A DNA stretch of 64,000 bases from Sphingobacteriales bacterium. GTDB taxonomy: Bacteria > Bacteroidota > Bacteroidia > Chitinophagales > LD1. How positions within the stretch are numbered: position 1 is the stretch's first letter; the number at the start of each line of letters is the position of its first letter. This document shows, in pieces, positions 1 through 8,661 of the stretch. A program made the position numbers and the translations under genes. Location: the NCBI GenBank assembly GCA_018262795.1, contig JADFDM010000007.1, positions 1-64,000 of the forward strand. Direction: 5' to 3'. The notes below the pieces were generated by a model, which saw only the letters and a program-made list of their open reading frames with translations, had not been told where the DNA came from and did not search any database.

Positions 1-97
1 TCCATATCCTCGATGACGAACAGCGAAAGAAGAAATTGTACTTTTTCCTCAATTTTTTTTTGGAATATCTTGGAGGGAGGTATTTTCACAGTCTGAC
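1..97 (-). mobile_element. End of an IS1182-like insertion sequence, cut by the window edge
   Basis: Read on the minus strand, 97 down to 1 matches the plus strand 10713-10808 with about ten mismatches and one single-base gap. Similarity begins abruptly at GTCAGACTGTGAAAATACC in both copies, and the bases outside are unrelated, as expected at a transposon terminus. In both copies an ATGGA follows about 92 nt inside. In the other copy this ATG opens a transposase remnant; here the start codon would be the complement of 3-5 and the rest of the element lies left of the window. The family assignment rests on the other copy, so it is indirect. Confidence 0.55.
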
Positions 98-340
98 GCT
101 CTCCGCAATTTGTATAAGAAGAAGAGTAGGATGTTGTGTAGGTAAAAACCAACAAAAGCAAAAAGGTTATTGCATTCTTTTTCAACTGGCAAACTCTACA
201 AATAATTTGAGTCAAGTTTCTTATGTCTTCAGGTAGAACACCATTTGTCATTTTATTCAACACCCTTCCCATTCGAATTCTACCTGCGAATTGCCAGCAT
301 TTGCGGGTAATATAAATGAGTAATCTTTGATTGGGACAAA

Positions 341-925
341 TTACTTTCTCTTGAATACCCAACTTTTTATGCCACTGCTCTCCACTACTGTTTCATATAT
401 CAATTCAAAACCGAGTTTTTGATAAATGGCTACATTTTTCGAATCCTCCGTTTTAAGCCAGAACTCATTCATGCCTTGCGCACGCATTTGAGCAATACTC
501 TTGTCAACTAACAATCGGCAGTAGCCTTTACCCCTGGAAGATATGTGAACACCAACGCACCAGATGTAGCCCATCTTTTTTCCAGCATTTTTTTGTATCC
601 ATCCTTCGGGTACGCTATCGTGCTTCATTAAGCGCAATGTTGTTTTAGCGCCCAGCTTAAAAGGGATAGCCCCCATACCCGATTTGATTTCTCGTAGTAA
701 GCCTAGAGGGAAATGTTTTCCGGGCAACCAGATTAAAGCTCCTTTGTTATCTTCTGTAGTTATTACTCCGCCATACATAGCAGAAGCCGCAGCGCAACGG
801 CTGTAAAGGGTATTCACTCCTTCGCTTCTTTCCGTTTCTGTGCGCCCTTCAAAAGCGTACTTCATTAATGGATACTGCAAAAAAGCATTGGCAAGTATAG
901 TGCCTGCTTGTTGGTAGGGTTGCAT
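341..925 (-). CDS. GNAT-family N-acetyltransferase
   Basis: This 194-residue protein has the layout of a GCN5-related N-acetyltransferase that moves an acetyl group from acetyl-CoA to an unknown small molecule or protein amine. The acetyl-CoA pyrophosphate loop is RGKGYC at about 131-136. The typical late segment NVAIYQKLGFELI lies at about 164-176. The N-terminal 110 residues are less conserved and give no substrate clue. The start lies three bases after the stop of the upstream DEAD-box helicase gene, so the two are almost certainly one transcript. The family call is solid; the substrate is unknown. Confidence 0.85.
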   Translation of the reverse strand: MQPYQQAGTILANAFLQYPLMKYAFEGRTETERSEGVNTLYSRCAAASAMYGGVITTEDNKGALIWLPGKHFPLGLLREIKSGMGAIPFKLGAKTTLRLMKHDSVPEGWIQKNAGKKMGYIWCVGVHISSRGKGYCRLLVDKSIAQMRAQGMNEFWLKTEDSKNVAIYQKLGFELIYETVVESSGIKSWVFKRK

Positions 926-928
926 AGA

Positions 929-2269
929 TTATCTTTTCCGTTTTGGCTTCTGTCCCCGGGTTTTGGGCTTGCCGTACTTGGCGCGCTGCTTATCTGCTCG
1001 AGTTACTTTTTTGCCTACTACCTTTTTATTCTTTTCTGACTTTTCATGAAATGCCGGGCCCGAAGGAGCTTTTTTCGGTGCTTTAATATCCATATTGGGT
1101 TGATACACCTTTGGCCTTTCATCGCGGGTAAGTTGTTCTGAAATAGCAAGTGTTTCGGGCAAGGACGCTTCCGCAATTTTTTGATTCATCAGCGCTTCGA
1201 TATTTTCGCGCGCGGCACTATCCTTTGGAGTAATAAAAGTAATAGCTACTCCTTTTTTATCGGCACGGCCTGTGCGCCCGATTCGATGGATATAGTTTTC
1301 GGGCACTTCAGGAATGTCGAAATTGATCACGTGCGTTACCTCCGAAATATCAATACCCCTCGCCACAATATCAGTGGCTATCAGCACGCGATGCTCGCCT
1401 GCATAAAACTGCCGCACGGCCTCAAAGCGATGGTTCTGCGATTTGTTGGAATGAATAATTCCTAATTGCTCCTGAAAAGTTCCCTCCAACTGATCGAATA
1501 CTTCATCGGCCAATTTTTTAGTGGCGGTAAACACCAGCACCTTGCTCATTGTTTCCTCTTTCAGCAAAAGCTGCAACAGATTTATTTTGGTATAAAAATT
1601 AGGAACCTCATAAGCCATTTGAATAATGTTGGCGAGCGGAGTGCCGGTGGGGGCCGCCTCTATTTTTATTGGCTGATTAAAAAAATCATGAATCAGCGCT
1701 TCTACTTCATTCGTCATGGTGGCGGAGAACATGATGTTCTGTCGCTTGAGGGGAAGCAAGTCTAAAATAAGTTTTAGCTGCGCTCTAAAACCCAGATTCA
1801 GCATTTCATCTACTTCATCAATCACTAATTTTTTGATAGTCTTTAATTTAAGAGCTCCTTTCAGCACCAAATCCATCAAGCGCCCGGGAGTAGCCACTAT
1901 AATTTCGACACCCCGCATCAAGTTGTCTATTTGCGTGTTGATGTTGGTGCCGCCATAAACTCCCGTAGAACTTACCGGTATGTACTTGCTCAACTTCTGA
2001 ATTTCTTCTAGCACCTGCACCACTAATTCGCGGGTAGGCACCAGAATTAAAATTTGCGGTACTTTATCTTTTGAGAATTTCCATTGCCGAAGGCAGGGAA
2101 GCAGGTAAGCAAAGGTTTTACCGGTTCCTGTTTGCGCGATGCCCACCACATCGCGACCCGACATAATAACAGGGAACGCTCTTTCTTGAATGATAGTTGC
2201 CTCGGCATAACCTAAATCGTTGAGTGCATTTAGGAGGGGAGTGTTCAGATTCAATTCGGCAAAAGTCAT
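929..2269 (-). CDS. DEAD-box RNA helicase, RhlE-like, with DEVD in motif II
   Basis: A 446-residue ATP-dependent RNA helicase. Visible motifs in order are a Q-motif region (about 20-40), Walker A AQTGTGKT (45-52), PTREL (78-82), TPGR (127-130), motif II DEVD (151-154), SAT (182-184), ATDIVARGID (298-307) and HRIGRTGR (328-335). The tail from about 390 is rich in lysine and arginine and probably binds RNA. Motif II reads DEVD instead of DEAD; the acidic residues needed for Mg-ATP are kept, so it should be active. Likely roles are ribosome assembly or RNA turnover. It is the first gene of a two-gene operon with the acetyltransferase. Confidence 0.93.
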   Translation of the reverse strand: MTFAELNLNTPLLNALNDLGYAEATIIQERAFPVIMSGRDVVGIAQTGTGKTFAYLLPCLRQWKFSKDKVPQILILVPTRELVVQVLEEIQKLSKYIPVSSTGVYGGTNINTQIDNLMRGVEIIVATPGRLMDLVLKGALKLKTIKKLVIDEVDEMLNLGFRAQLKLILDLLPLKRQNIMFSATMTNEVEALIHDFFNQPIKIEAAPTGTPLANIIQMAYEVPNFYTKINLLQLLLKEETMSKVLVFTATKKLADEVFDQLEGTFQEQLGIIHSNKSQNHRFEAVRQFYAGEHRVLIATDIVARGIDISEVTHVINFDIPEVPENYIHRIGRTGRADKKGVAITFITPKDSAARENIEALMNQKIAEASLPETLAISEQLTRDERPKVYQPNMDIKAPKKAPSGPAFHEKSEKNKKVVGKKVTRADKQRAKYGKPKTRGQKPKRKR

Positions 2270-2613
2270 GCAGGATATTTTGCGCGAATGTAGCCTACAT
2301 ATATTAAGATGATGTAGCCATAGTATGTAACGGGAAGTTAAGGCCGAGCTAAAAGCAGGATTTAATATTTTTAGAACGTTAAGTGCATTTTCAGAAGAAG
2401 GGTAGTAGGTTCCGACATTAGGTGTTATCGAGAAGTTAGTATTCGACTTAATCAGGCTTTAAAAAGCATGGCTCCGCTCCCCGCTCCTCAAAGTATGTGA
2501 AATGCCGATGGGCTATCTTTTGTCAGTAAACTATTCCTTTATATTCGCGCCTATACTTCCACAATTAAGGAAGCTCTTTTATAAACTATCGTCTGTGGAC
2601 TATTAACTACCCT
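2270..2613. other. Divergent intergenic region
   Basis: These 344 bases separate the leftward helicase operon from the rightward gldF operon. I see no convincing reading frame. A box TACATTCG on the minus strand (complement of 2285-2292) lies 15 bases before the helicase start, and a two-part promoter for gldF lies at 2518-2547. The middle shows nothing recognisable. Confidence 0.5.
2518..2547 (+). promoter_or_regulatory. Candidate Bacteroidota-type promoter for gldF-gldG
   Basis: TTTTG at 2518-2522 and TATATTCG at 2540-2547 are separated by 17 bases. This fits the Bacteroidota pattern TTTG-N17-19-TAnnTTTG with one mismatch in the -7 box. It is the best two-part promoter I can see in the window. 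The leader to the gldF start is about 60 bases. Confidence 0.5.
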
Positions 2614-3345
2614 ATGTTCGCCATATTTAAAAAGGAAGTTCGCCAGTTTTTCAGTTCGCTGATTGGTTATATCGCCATCATTGTATTCCTATTGGTATTA
2701 GGGCTGTTCATGTGGATTTTCCCGGACACAAATATTCTAGACTCCAATTATGCCACGCTTGATTCCTTCTTTTACATCGCCCCTTACATTTTCATTTTCT
2801 TGATTCCCGCCATTACCATGCGCTCTTTTGCAGAGGAAATAAACACCGGCACGATTGAACTACTGAGCACTCGCCCGGTAACAGAGTTGCAGATTGTATT
2901 GGGTAAATATTTTGCTGCCTTGCTCCTAGTGTTTTTTGCTATCGTGCCCACGGTGGTATATTTCATTACTATTTATTTACTGGCTTCTCCTGTTGGGAAT
3001 GTAGATGTGGGAGGAATTATCGGTTCTTATTTCGGACTATTTTTTCTCGGAGCTGTGTTTGTAGCTATCGGTATTTTCTGCTCCAGCATTACTTCCAATC
3101 AAATTGTTGCTTTCATTGCAGGCGTGTTTCTCTGTTTCTTTCTCTATCTCGCTTTCGATTACATTTCGCAATTCGGAGTTTTTGTGGGCAAGAGCGATTA
3201 CTTCGTGGAATCGCTCGGCATGAGCGCCCACTACGATGCCATTGGCAAAGGAGTGGTGGATAGCCGCGATGTGGTATATTTCCTCAGCCTTATTTCTCTC
3301 TTTATTCTTTTCACCCGCACCTCATTGGCCGGCAGAAGATGGTAA
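2614..3345 (+). CDS. gldF: ABC transporter permease, GldF type
   Basis: A 243-residue ABC-2-type permease with about six hydrophobic segments, matching the size and N-terminal pattern of GldF, a membrane subunit of the Gld ABC transporter first linked to gliding in Flavobacterium. After the first membrane segment comes the conserved segment FAEEINTGTIELLSTRP, typical of this family. Its stop overlaps the gldG start by seven bases, which implies translational coupling. The ATPase GldA is not encoded next to it. GldF/GldG-like pairs also occur in non-gliding bacteria, so motility is not shown by this gene alone. Confidence 0.9.
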   Translation: MFAIFKKEVRQFFSSLIGYIAIIVFLLVLGLFMWIFPDTNILDSNYATLDSFFYIAPYIFIFLIPAITMRSFAEEINTGTIELLSTRPVTELQIVLGKYFAALLLVFFAIVPTVVYFITIYLLASPVGNVDVGGIIGSYFGLFFLGAVFVAIGIFCSSITSNQIVAFIAGVFLCFFLYLAFDYISQFGVFVGKSDYFVESLGMSAHYDAIGKGVVDSRDVVYFLSLISLFILFTRTSLAGRRW

Positions 3346-5063
3346 AACGCCAGAAAAATATTCTGCTCAATCGCAGAGACGCTTTCATTCGCCTCGGGCT
3401 GATGATAGTCATTTTAGTGTTGCTGAATGTGGTGGCGCGGTTCTGGTACTTCCGCTGGGACTTAACAGCCGAAAAGCGCTATTCCATTTCGAAGCCCACC
3501 GAAAAAATGGTAGAGAATCTGAAAGATGTAGTGACCATAAAAGTATATCTGTCGGGCGATTTGAATGCAGGGTTTACCCGGCTGAAAGAATCTACGCGCA
3601 ACATGCTCAAGGAGTTTCAGGCCTATGGTGGGCGCAACATTGATTTCTCATTTATTGACCCGATGGCGATAGAGAACTTGGAGGAGCGAAAAGCACTGAT
3701 GACCGACCTGATGCAGCGGGGTCTTTCGCCTACAAACCTCACCACCAAATCGAAAACAGATACGAAACAACAACTAATTTTTCCCGGAGCTATTGTAACC
3801 TATGGAGGCAGAGATATGGCGGTGAATCTGCTCGAAAATCAAATCGGTTTTTCCCCACAGCAAATTTTGAACAATTCTGTCATTTTGCTCGAATACAAAT
3901 TTGCCAATGCCATTGAAAAGCTCACCCAGTACCGCCCTCCTCGGATAGGGTTTGTGACCGGCAATGGCGAACTCGATAATTTAGAAACTGCCGACATCCG
4001 CCAAACCTTAGTGAACCTACAATACGAGGTAAAGGAATTTGATTTAAGCACCAACTATTACATTCCCGAGCGCTTAGATGAAATTGTAATTGCTAAACCC
4101 GAAAGTGCTTTTAATGAAAAGGATAAATACAAGATTGATCAATACATCATGCACGGAGGGAAAGTGCTTTGGCTATTGGACGGAACAAACGCCTCGATGG
4201 ACAGCCTGCGCAGAAGCCCTACCGGACAGTTTATTATTGGCTTAGACCTGAACTTAGACGATATGTTATTCAAATATGGCGTTCGGGTAAATACGGATGT
4301 TTTGCAAGACATAAACCTGAACAACCCCATTCCTTTGGTAGTAGGCAAAATGGGCGATGCCCCGCAAACCGAAATGTTTCCCTGGTATTATTTCCCGCTC
4401 TTAGTGTCAGATAATAACCATGCTATTGTTCGAAACTTAGATCCTGTGGCCGCATTTTTTGCCAGCAGTATTGACACTGTGAAAAACCCCGAAGTGCATA
4501 AAACTATTTTGCTGCATACTTCGGCAAATGCAAAGGCACAGTTAGCTCCCAGTCGCGTACACTTCGGAATATTGCAAAGCAAACCCAACCCGGCTTATTT
4601 CAATCAACCCAATATTCCGGTGGCGGTTTTGCTGGAAGGAGAATTTGAAAGTGTTTACAAAAATCGCTTAGCTCCCGAGTATCTCTCGGCCACCGATACC
4701 ATCGCTAATTTGAAATTTAAAGAACAAAGCCCTAAAAGCCGCATGATAGTTATTGCCGATGGCGATATTATCCGCAGCGAAGTGCGAAACGACAGTTCGG
4801 CTTATCCCTTGGGCTATTACATGTACACCCGTCAACAGTTTGCCAACAAGGATTTTATTCTCAACTGCATCGAATACTTGATAGATGAAAGCGGGATTCT
4901 GGAAACAAGAAATAAGGAAGTGAAGCTGCGCCTGTTGAACAGCGTAAAAGTAGAAGATGAAAAACTGCAATGGCAGCTCATCAATATTGCTTTACCCATC
5001 GGGCTGATTGTGTTGTTTGGTTTGGGTTTTGGCTATTACCGCAAAAAGAAATACACTGCTTGA
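3339..5063 (+). CDS. gldG: Gld ABC transporter auxiliary protein, GldG type
   Basis: A 574-residue protein with one membrane segment near residues 14-33, a long extracytoplasmic domain of the ABC-transporter auxiliary family, and a second membrane segment at about 548-568 followed by a short basic tail. The segment after the first helix (FRWDLTAEKRYSISKPT) is characteristic of GldG. Length is close to known GldG proteins. The start ATG lies inside the last codons of gldF. GldG probably forms the periplasmic part of the GldF complex; its cargo is not known. It is followed by the DUF4340 gene, a common partner. Confidence 0.9.
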   Translation: MVKRQKNILLNRRDAFIRLGLMIVILVLLNVVARFWYFRWDLTAEKRYSISKPTEKMVENLKDVVTIKVYLSGDLNAGFTRLKESTRNMLKEFQAYGGRNIDFSFIDPMAIENLEERKALMTDLMQRGLSPTNLTTKSKTDTKQQLIFPGAIVTYGGRDMAVNLLENQIGFSPQQILNNSVILLEYKFANAIEKLTQYRPPRIGFVTGNGELDNLETADIRQTLVNLQYEVKEFDLSTNYYIPERLDEIVIAKPESAFNEKDKYKIDQYIMHGGKVLWLLDGTNASMDSLRRSPTGQFIIGLDLNLDDMLFKYGVRVNTDVLQDINLNNPIPLVVGKMGDAPQTEMFPWYYFPLLVSDNNHAIVRNLDPVAAFFASSIDTVKNPEVHKTILLHTSANAKAQLAPSRVHFGILQSKPNPAYFNQPNIPVAVLLEGEFESVYKNRLAPEYLSATDTIANLKFKEQSPKSRMIVIADGDIIRSEVRNDSSAYPLGYYMYTRQQFANKDFILNCIEYLIDESGILETRNKEVKLRLLNSVKVEDEKLQWQLINIALPIGLIVLFGLGFGYYRKKKYTA

Positions 5064-5286
5064 GAATTTAGCATCGGGTCATTTCACTTCTCTTAAAGTT
5101 TCTTTTGAAGCGGATGAACTTTTTAAAAGCATCTTCCTTCGCCACAGCAGGGTACCACGCAATATCTCTGCGCTATTCTGTTCTAAAAGCGCGAACTTCT
5201 TTTTTGTTCCAATAATTTCTAAAACTTACAATTCTGTGACCGTCATAAATTCCTCCTCTGTAAAAAATTACACTAATTAGCGACCG

Positions 5287-6312
5287 ATGAAAAAATATCT
5301 TCCTTACGCAGCAATTATTATAGTTTTTGTAGTGGCCATCGGCTGGTATATTCATAGCCAGTCGGCTGAAAGTATTAATCAGCGGGAAGGAGATTTTGCG
5401 GTGAAAGGAAACATCACCAAAATTGTGCTGGACGATACCGAGAAGAAGCATTTGGAACTGACAAAGAAGGGTGACATTTGGTTGGTAAACGGCAAGTATG
5501 AAGCCCGCGAAGAACTGATAAAGCTGCTGCTCGAAGCGCTCAACAGAGTTACTTCCTTAGCTCCGGTGCCGCATAACGGCCACGACCATGTGATTCGTGA
5601 AATGATGGCGAGCGATGTCAAAGTGCAAGTATTTAAGGGGAGCGATAAGCCTTCGAAAGTGTACTATGTGGGTGGCCCCACCGTGGATAGTCGCGGTACT
5701 TATATGCTGCTGGAAATGAATGGCAAAACTGCTTCGCGCCCGCATATTACCTATCTGCCCGGCTACAACGGCTACCTGACTCCCCGCTTTAATACCGATG
5801 AGGAAAATTGGCGCACCCGCATTGCCTTTAATGAACAAGAAAACGATTTTGTAAAATTGAGTGTAGAATATCCCTATGCCGAACAGAATTCATTCAGCAT
5901 TACTCGCGTGGCCGATGATTCATTTGCGGTAGCACCTCTCGATGAAAAATATCGGATAACAGCCCCCTACGAGCAGAAGTATGTGAAGCAGTATCTCTCT
6001 TTTTACAATCCTATTTATATCGAGGCTTTTGAAAACAGCAATAGCAAAAAAGATTCTATTATGAACACTACGCCTTACTGTCGGTTTCGTATTACTAAAA
6101 GAGATGGCTCTCTCAAATCTGTGAACCTGTATTACCTGCCGCTTAATAAGCGGAGCAAAACTGAATTTGATTTAAACGACAAGAAACTGAGCCACGATAT
6201 AGATCACTATTACGCCTCTCTAAACGACACCGACTTTGCGCTGGTGCAATACTATGTTTTCGGCAAATTGCTTCGGAGCTATAAAGATTTTTATTTCAAG
6301 CCGAAGCAATAG
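5287..6312 (+). CDS. DUF4340-like membrane-anchored protein
   Basis: A 341-residue protein with an N-terminal membrane anchor (about 4-24) and an extracytoplasmic domain. It opens with a KNGDIWLVNG-like segment (here KKGDIWLVNG, about 60-69), which resembles DUF4340 proteins. Such genes are often found directly after GldG-type auxiliary genes, and here the order is gldF-gldG-DUF4340 with a 223-base gap. The function is unknown; by context it should work with the GldFG transporter. The gap before it has no obvious gene, so it may be transcribed with gldFG or from its own promoter. Confidence 0.75.
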   Translation: MKKYLPYAAIIIVFVVAIGWYIHSQSAESINQREGDFAVKGNITKIVLDDTEKKHLELTKKGDIWLVNGKYEAREELIKLLLEALNRVTSLAPVPHNGHDHVIREMMASDVKVQVFKGSDKPSKVYYVGGPTVDSRGTYMLLEMNGKTASRPHITYLPGYNGYLTPRFNTDEENWRTRIAFNEQENDFVKLSVEYPYAEQNSFSITRVADDSFAVAPLDEKYRITAPYEQKYVKQYLSFYNPIYIEAFENSNSKKDSIMNTTPYCRFRITKRDGSLKSVNLYYLPLNKRSKTEFDLNDKKLSHDIDHYYASLNDTDFALVQYYVFGKLLRSYKDFYFKPKQ

Positions 6313-6336
6313 TGCACGCCATCTTGTAATCAATTC

Positions 6337-6344
6337 TAAATTTG
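6337..6344 (+). promoter_or_regulatory. Candidate -7 promoter box for recG
   Basis: TAAATTTG is a perfect TAnnTTTG box 29 bases before the recG start. No TTG lies at the usual 17-19-base distance upstream, so only the -7 half is supported. Confidence 0.35.
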
Positions 6345-6373
6345 GATTTTCAAACGGGTAAGACTGATTCTGA

Positions 6374-8476
6374 ATGTCCGCTGTATTACAAACTCCGATC
6401 GAATATCTTAAAGGTGTGGGCCCTCAACGCGGAGAGTTGTTGCGGAAGGAATTGGATATTCAAGTATTTGGTGATCTGCTGAAATACTATCCGTTCCGCT
6501 ATGTGGATCGAAGTATTATTCATCAGGTAAAAGAAATCACCCCTCTCACTCAGTACATTCAGTTAAAGGGACACATCACCGGCTTTCGGCAAGCAGGCAC
6601 AGGACGGCAGAAACGCCTGATGGCCACCTTCAGAGATGAGACGGGCGAAATAGAATTAGTGTGGTTTCAGGGAGCTGACTGGATTTTGAAGACGCTGAAA
6701 GTAAATACCGCGTATCTCATTTTTGGCAAACCCAATTTATTCAATGGTGAGTTCAATATCCCTCATCCGGAGATAGAGGCATTTACAGACGAAATTAAAA
6801 CCTCCGGAAAAGGATTGCAGCCGGTATATTCCTCCTCAGAGAAGGCGAAGAAGAAATACCTCGACTCGAAAGGCATCACTAAACTGACCCATGCACTTCT
6901 TACTCAGTTAGTGCCGAAAGAGGTACCGGAGTTTTTACCTGCGGAAGTGCTACAGCAATACCGTTTGATTTCGCGATACGAGGCGATGGCGAATATTCAT
7001 TTTCCGAAAAATGAAGCCTTGCTCCATGAGGCCGTTCGCAGGCTCAAATTTGAAGAGTTGTTTCTGATTCAGTTGCAACTGCTGAAAGTAAAAGCCAATC
7101 GAGGCAAGGTAGTCAAAGGTTTTATTTTCGAAAAAATTGACAACAAATTCGACCGCTTCTACAAGGAAGGGCTACATTTTGAATTGACGGGAGCGCAGAA
7201 AAGAGTGCTCAAGGAAATACGAAGAGATACCCTGTCGGGCACACAGATGAACCGTCTGTTGCAAGGGGATGTGGGCAGTGGCAAAACCATCGTTGCGCTG
7301 CTCACTATGCTCATGGGGGTTGACAACGGTTTTCAGGCTTGCCTGATGGCCCCTACTGAAATTCTTGCCAATCAGCATTACGAGAACACGGTGGAACTGC
7401 TTCGCGGATTAAAGGTTGAAGTAGCGCTGCTTACCGGCAGTGTAAAAGGAAAAGCACGGAAGTATATTCTGGCAAATCTGGCCGAGGGTAATATTGACTT
7501 GGTGATAGGCACTCATGCCCTTATTGAAGACACCGTTGTTTTCAAAAACCTCGGTATGGTGGTGATTGATGAGCAGCACCGTTTCGGAGTAGCGCAACGC
7601 GCCAGCTTGTGGACCAAAAACGAACATCCTCCTCATATTTTGGTGATGACCGCTACCCCTATTCCGCGCACCTTGGCGATGACCGTTTATGGGGATCTGG
7701 ATGTATCCGTTATTGACGAACTTCCCCCGGGACGAAAGGCCATCAAAACTATTCACCGTACGGATGCTGCGCGAATGCAGGTATTTGGTTTTCTGCGCGA
7801 TGAAATAGAAAAAGGCCGACAGGTGTACATCGTTTATCCATTGATTGAAGAGAGTGAAACCCTGGATTTAAAGCACCTGATGGATGGGTACGAAAGCCTT
7901 TCACGAGCATTCCCCAAACCCAAGTATCAGATAAGCATTGTGCACGGCAAAATGCGGCCTGCCGATAAAGATTTTGAAATGCAGCGCTTTGTGAAACACG
8001 AAACACAAATCATGATAGCTACCACAGTGATAGAGGTAGGCGTGAATGTGCCCAATGCCAGTGTGATGGTGATCGAAAATGCCGAACGCTTCGGGCTGGC
8101 GCAGTTGCATCAGTTGCGAGGTCGCGTGGGTCGCGGAGCCGATCAGTCGTACTGCCTGCTGATGACCGGCAACAAACAATCGAATGAAAGCAAACAGCGA
8201 ATCTCGGTCTTATGTCAAACCAATGACGGCTTTGTAATTGCCGAGGAAGATTTGAAACTGCGCGGTCCCGGTGACCTCGAAGGCACGCGACAAAGTGGAA
8301 TGCTCCACTTAAGATTAGCCGACCTTGCATCAGACGGGAATGTATTAGAAGCCGCTCGAAAAACCGCGCAACAAATAATAGAAGAAGATCCCGCTCTGGC
8401 AAAGGCCGAACATCAACCCTTGTTGAATTTTTTAAGAGAGAATTTGAAGCAGATGATTTGGGCAAAAATCAGTTGA
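6374..8476 (+). CDS. recG: ATP-dependent DNA helicase RecG
   Basis: A 700-residue RecG, the monomeric branch-migration helicase that remodels stalled forks and Holliday junctions. The N-terminal wedge and OB-fold region covers about 1-260. The helicase part shows Walker A GDVGSGKT (298-305), MAPTEILA (325-332), motif II DEQH (399-402), TATPIPR (426-432) and, in the C-terminal lobe, the QLHQLRGRVGRG motif. Length is normal for the family. It is a single-gene unit facing the leftward copper ATPase gene, with a short perfect hairpin between them (8560-8578). Confidence 0.96.
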   Translation: MSAVLQTPIEYLKGVGPQRGELLRKELDIQVFGDLLKYYPFRYVDRSIIHQVKEITPLTQYIQLKGHITGFRQAGTGRQKRLMATFRDETGEIELVWFQGADWILKTLKVNTAYLIFGKPNLFNGEFNIPHPEIEAFTDEIKTSGKGLQPVYSSSEKAKKKYLDSKGITKLTHALLTQLVPKEVPEFLPAEVLQQYRLISRYEAMANIHFPKNEALLHEAVRRLKFEELFLIQLQLLKVKANRGKVVKGFIFEKIDNKFDRFYKEGLHFELTGAQKRVLKEIRRDTLSGTQMNRLLQGDVGSGKTIVALLTMLMGVDNGFQACLMAPTEILANQHYENTVELLRGLKVEVALLTGSVKGKARKYILANLAEGNIDLVIGTHALIEDTVVFKNLGMVVIDEQHRFGVAQRASLWTKNEHPPHILVMTATPIPRTLAMTVYGDLDVSVIDELPPGRKAIKTIHRTDAARMQVFGFLRDEIEKGRQVYIVYPLIEESETLDLKHLMDGYESLSRAFPKPKYQISIVHGKMRPADKDFEMQRFVKHETQIMIATTVIEVGVNVPNASVMVIENAERFGLAQLHQLRGRVGRGADQSYCLLMTGNKQSNESKQRISVLCQTNDGFVIAEEDLKLRGPGDLEGTRQSGMLHLRLADLASDGNVLEAARKTAQQIIEEDPALAKAEHQPLLNFLRENLKQMIWAKIS

Positions 8477-8559
8477 CGGGTGGGTAGGAGCAAGGGGTAA
8501 AAGATTTTTAAAACCACTGTTCGTGATGTTAGCGAAACGCATCGTGAACGTAAGATAGC

Positions 8560-8578
8560 AAGCGATTTTTAATCGCTT
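8560..8578. terminator. Hairpin between convergent recG and copper ATPase genes
   Basis: AAGCGATT (8560-8567) and AATCGCTT (8571-8578) form a perfect 8-bp stem with a TTT loop between two convergent genes. There is no clear run of T after either arm, so intrinsic termination is possible but unproven. Confidence 0.35.
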
Positions 8579-8661
8579 ATTTGCAGATTATAAATTACTA
8601 CAACCAACGTTGATTACCGGCATGTGCTTCTCCTCTTGTTGTCTATTTTGATTAAAATCTG

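Noticed and set aside
1-251. A minus-strand frame from the ATG at 249-251 that runs off the left edge and resembles a membrane-anchored protein
   Set aside because: Similarity to the copy near 10.7 kb starts exactly at 97 and does not keep this frame (one-base gap and a stop), so the frame is better explained by a transposon end plus chance open sequence.
8019-8465. A 148-codon minus-strand frame opposite the end of recG
   Set aside because: Shadow frame with Arg/Ser/His-rich composition typical of non-coding strands.
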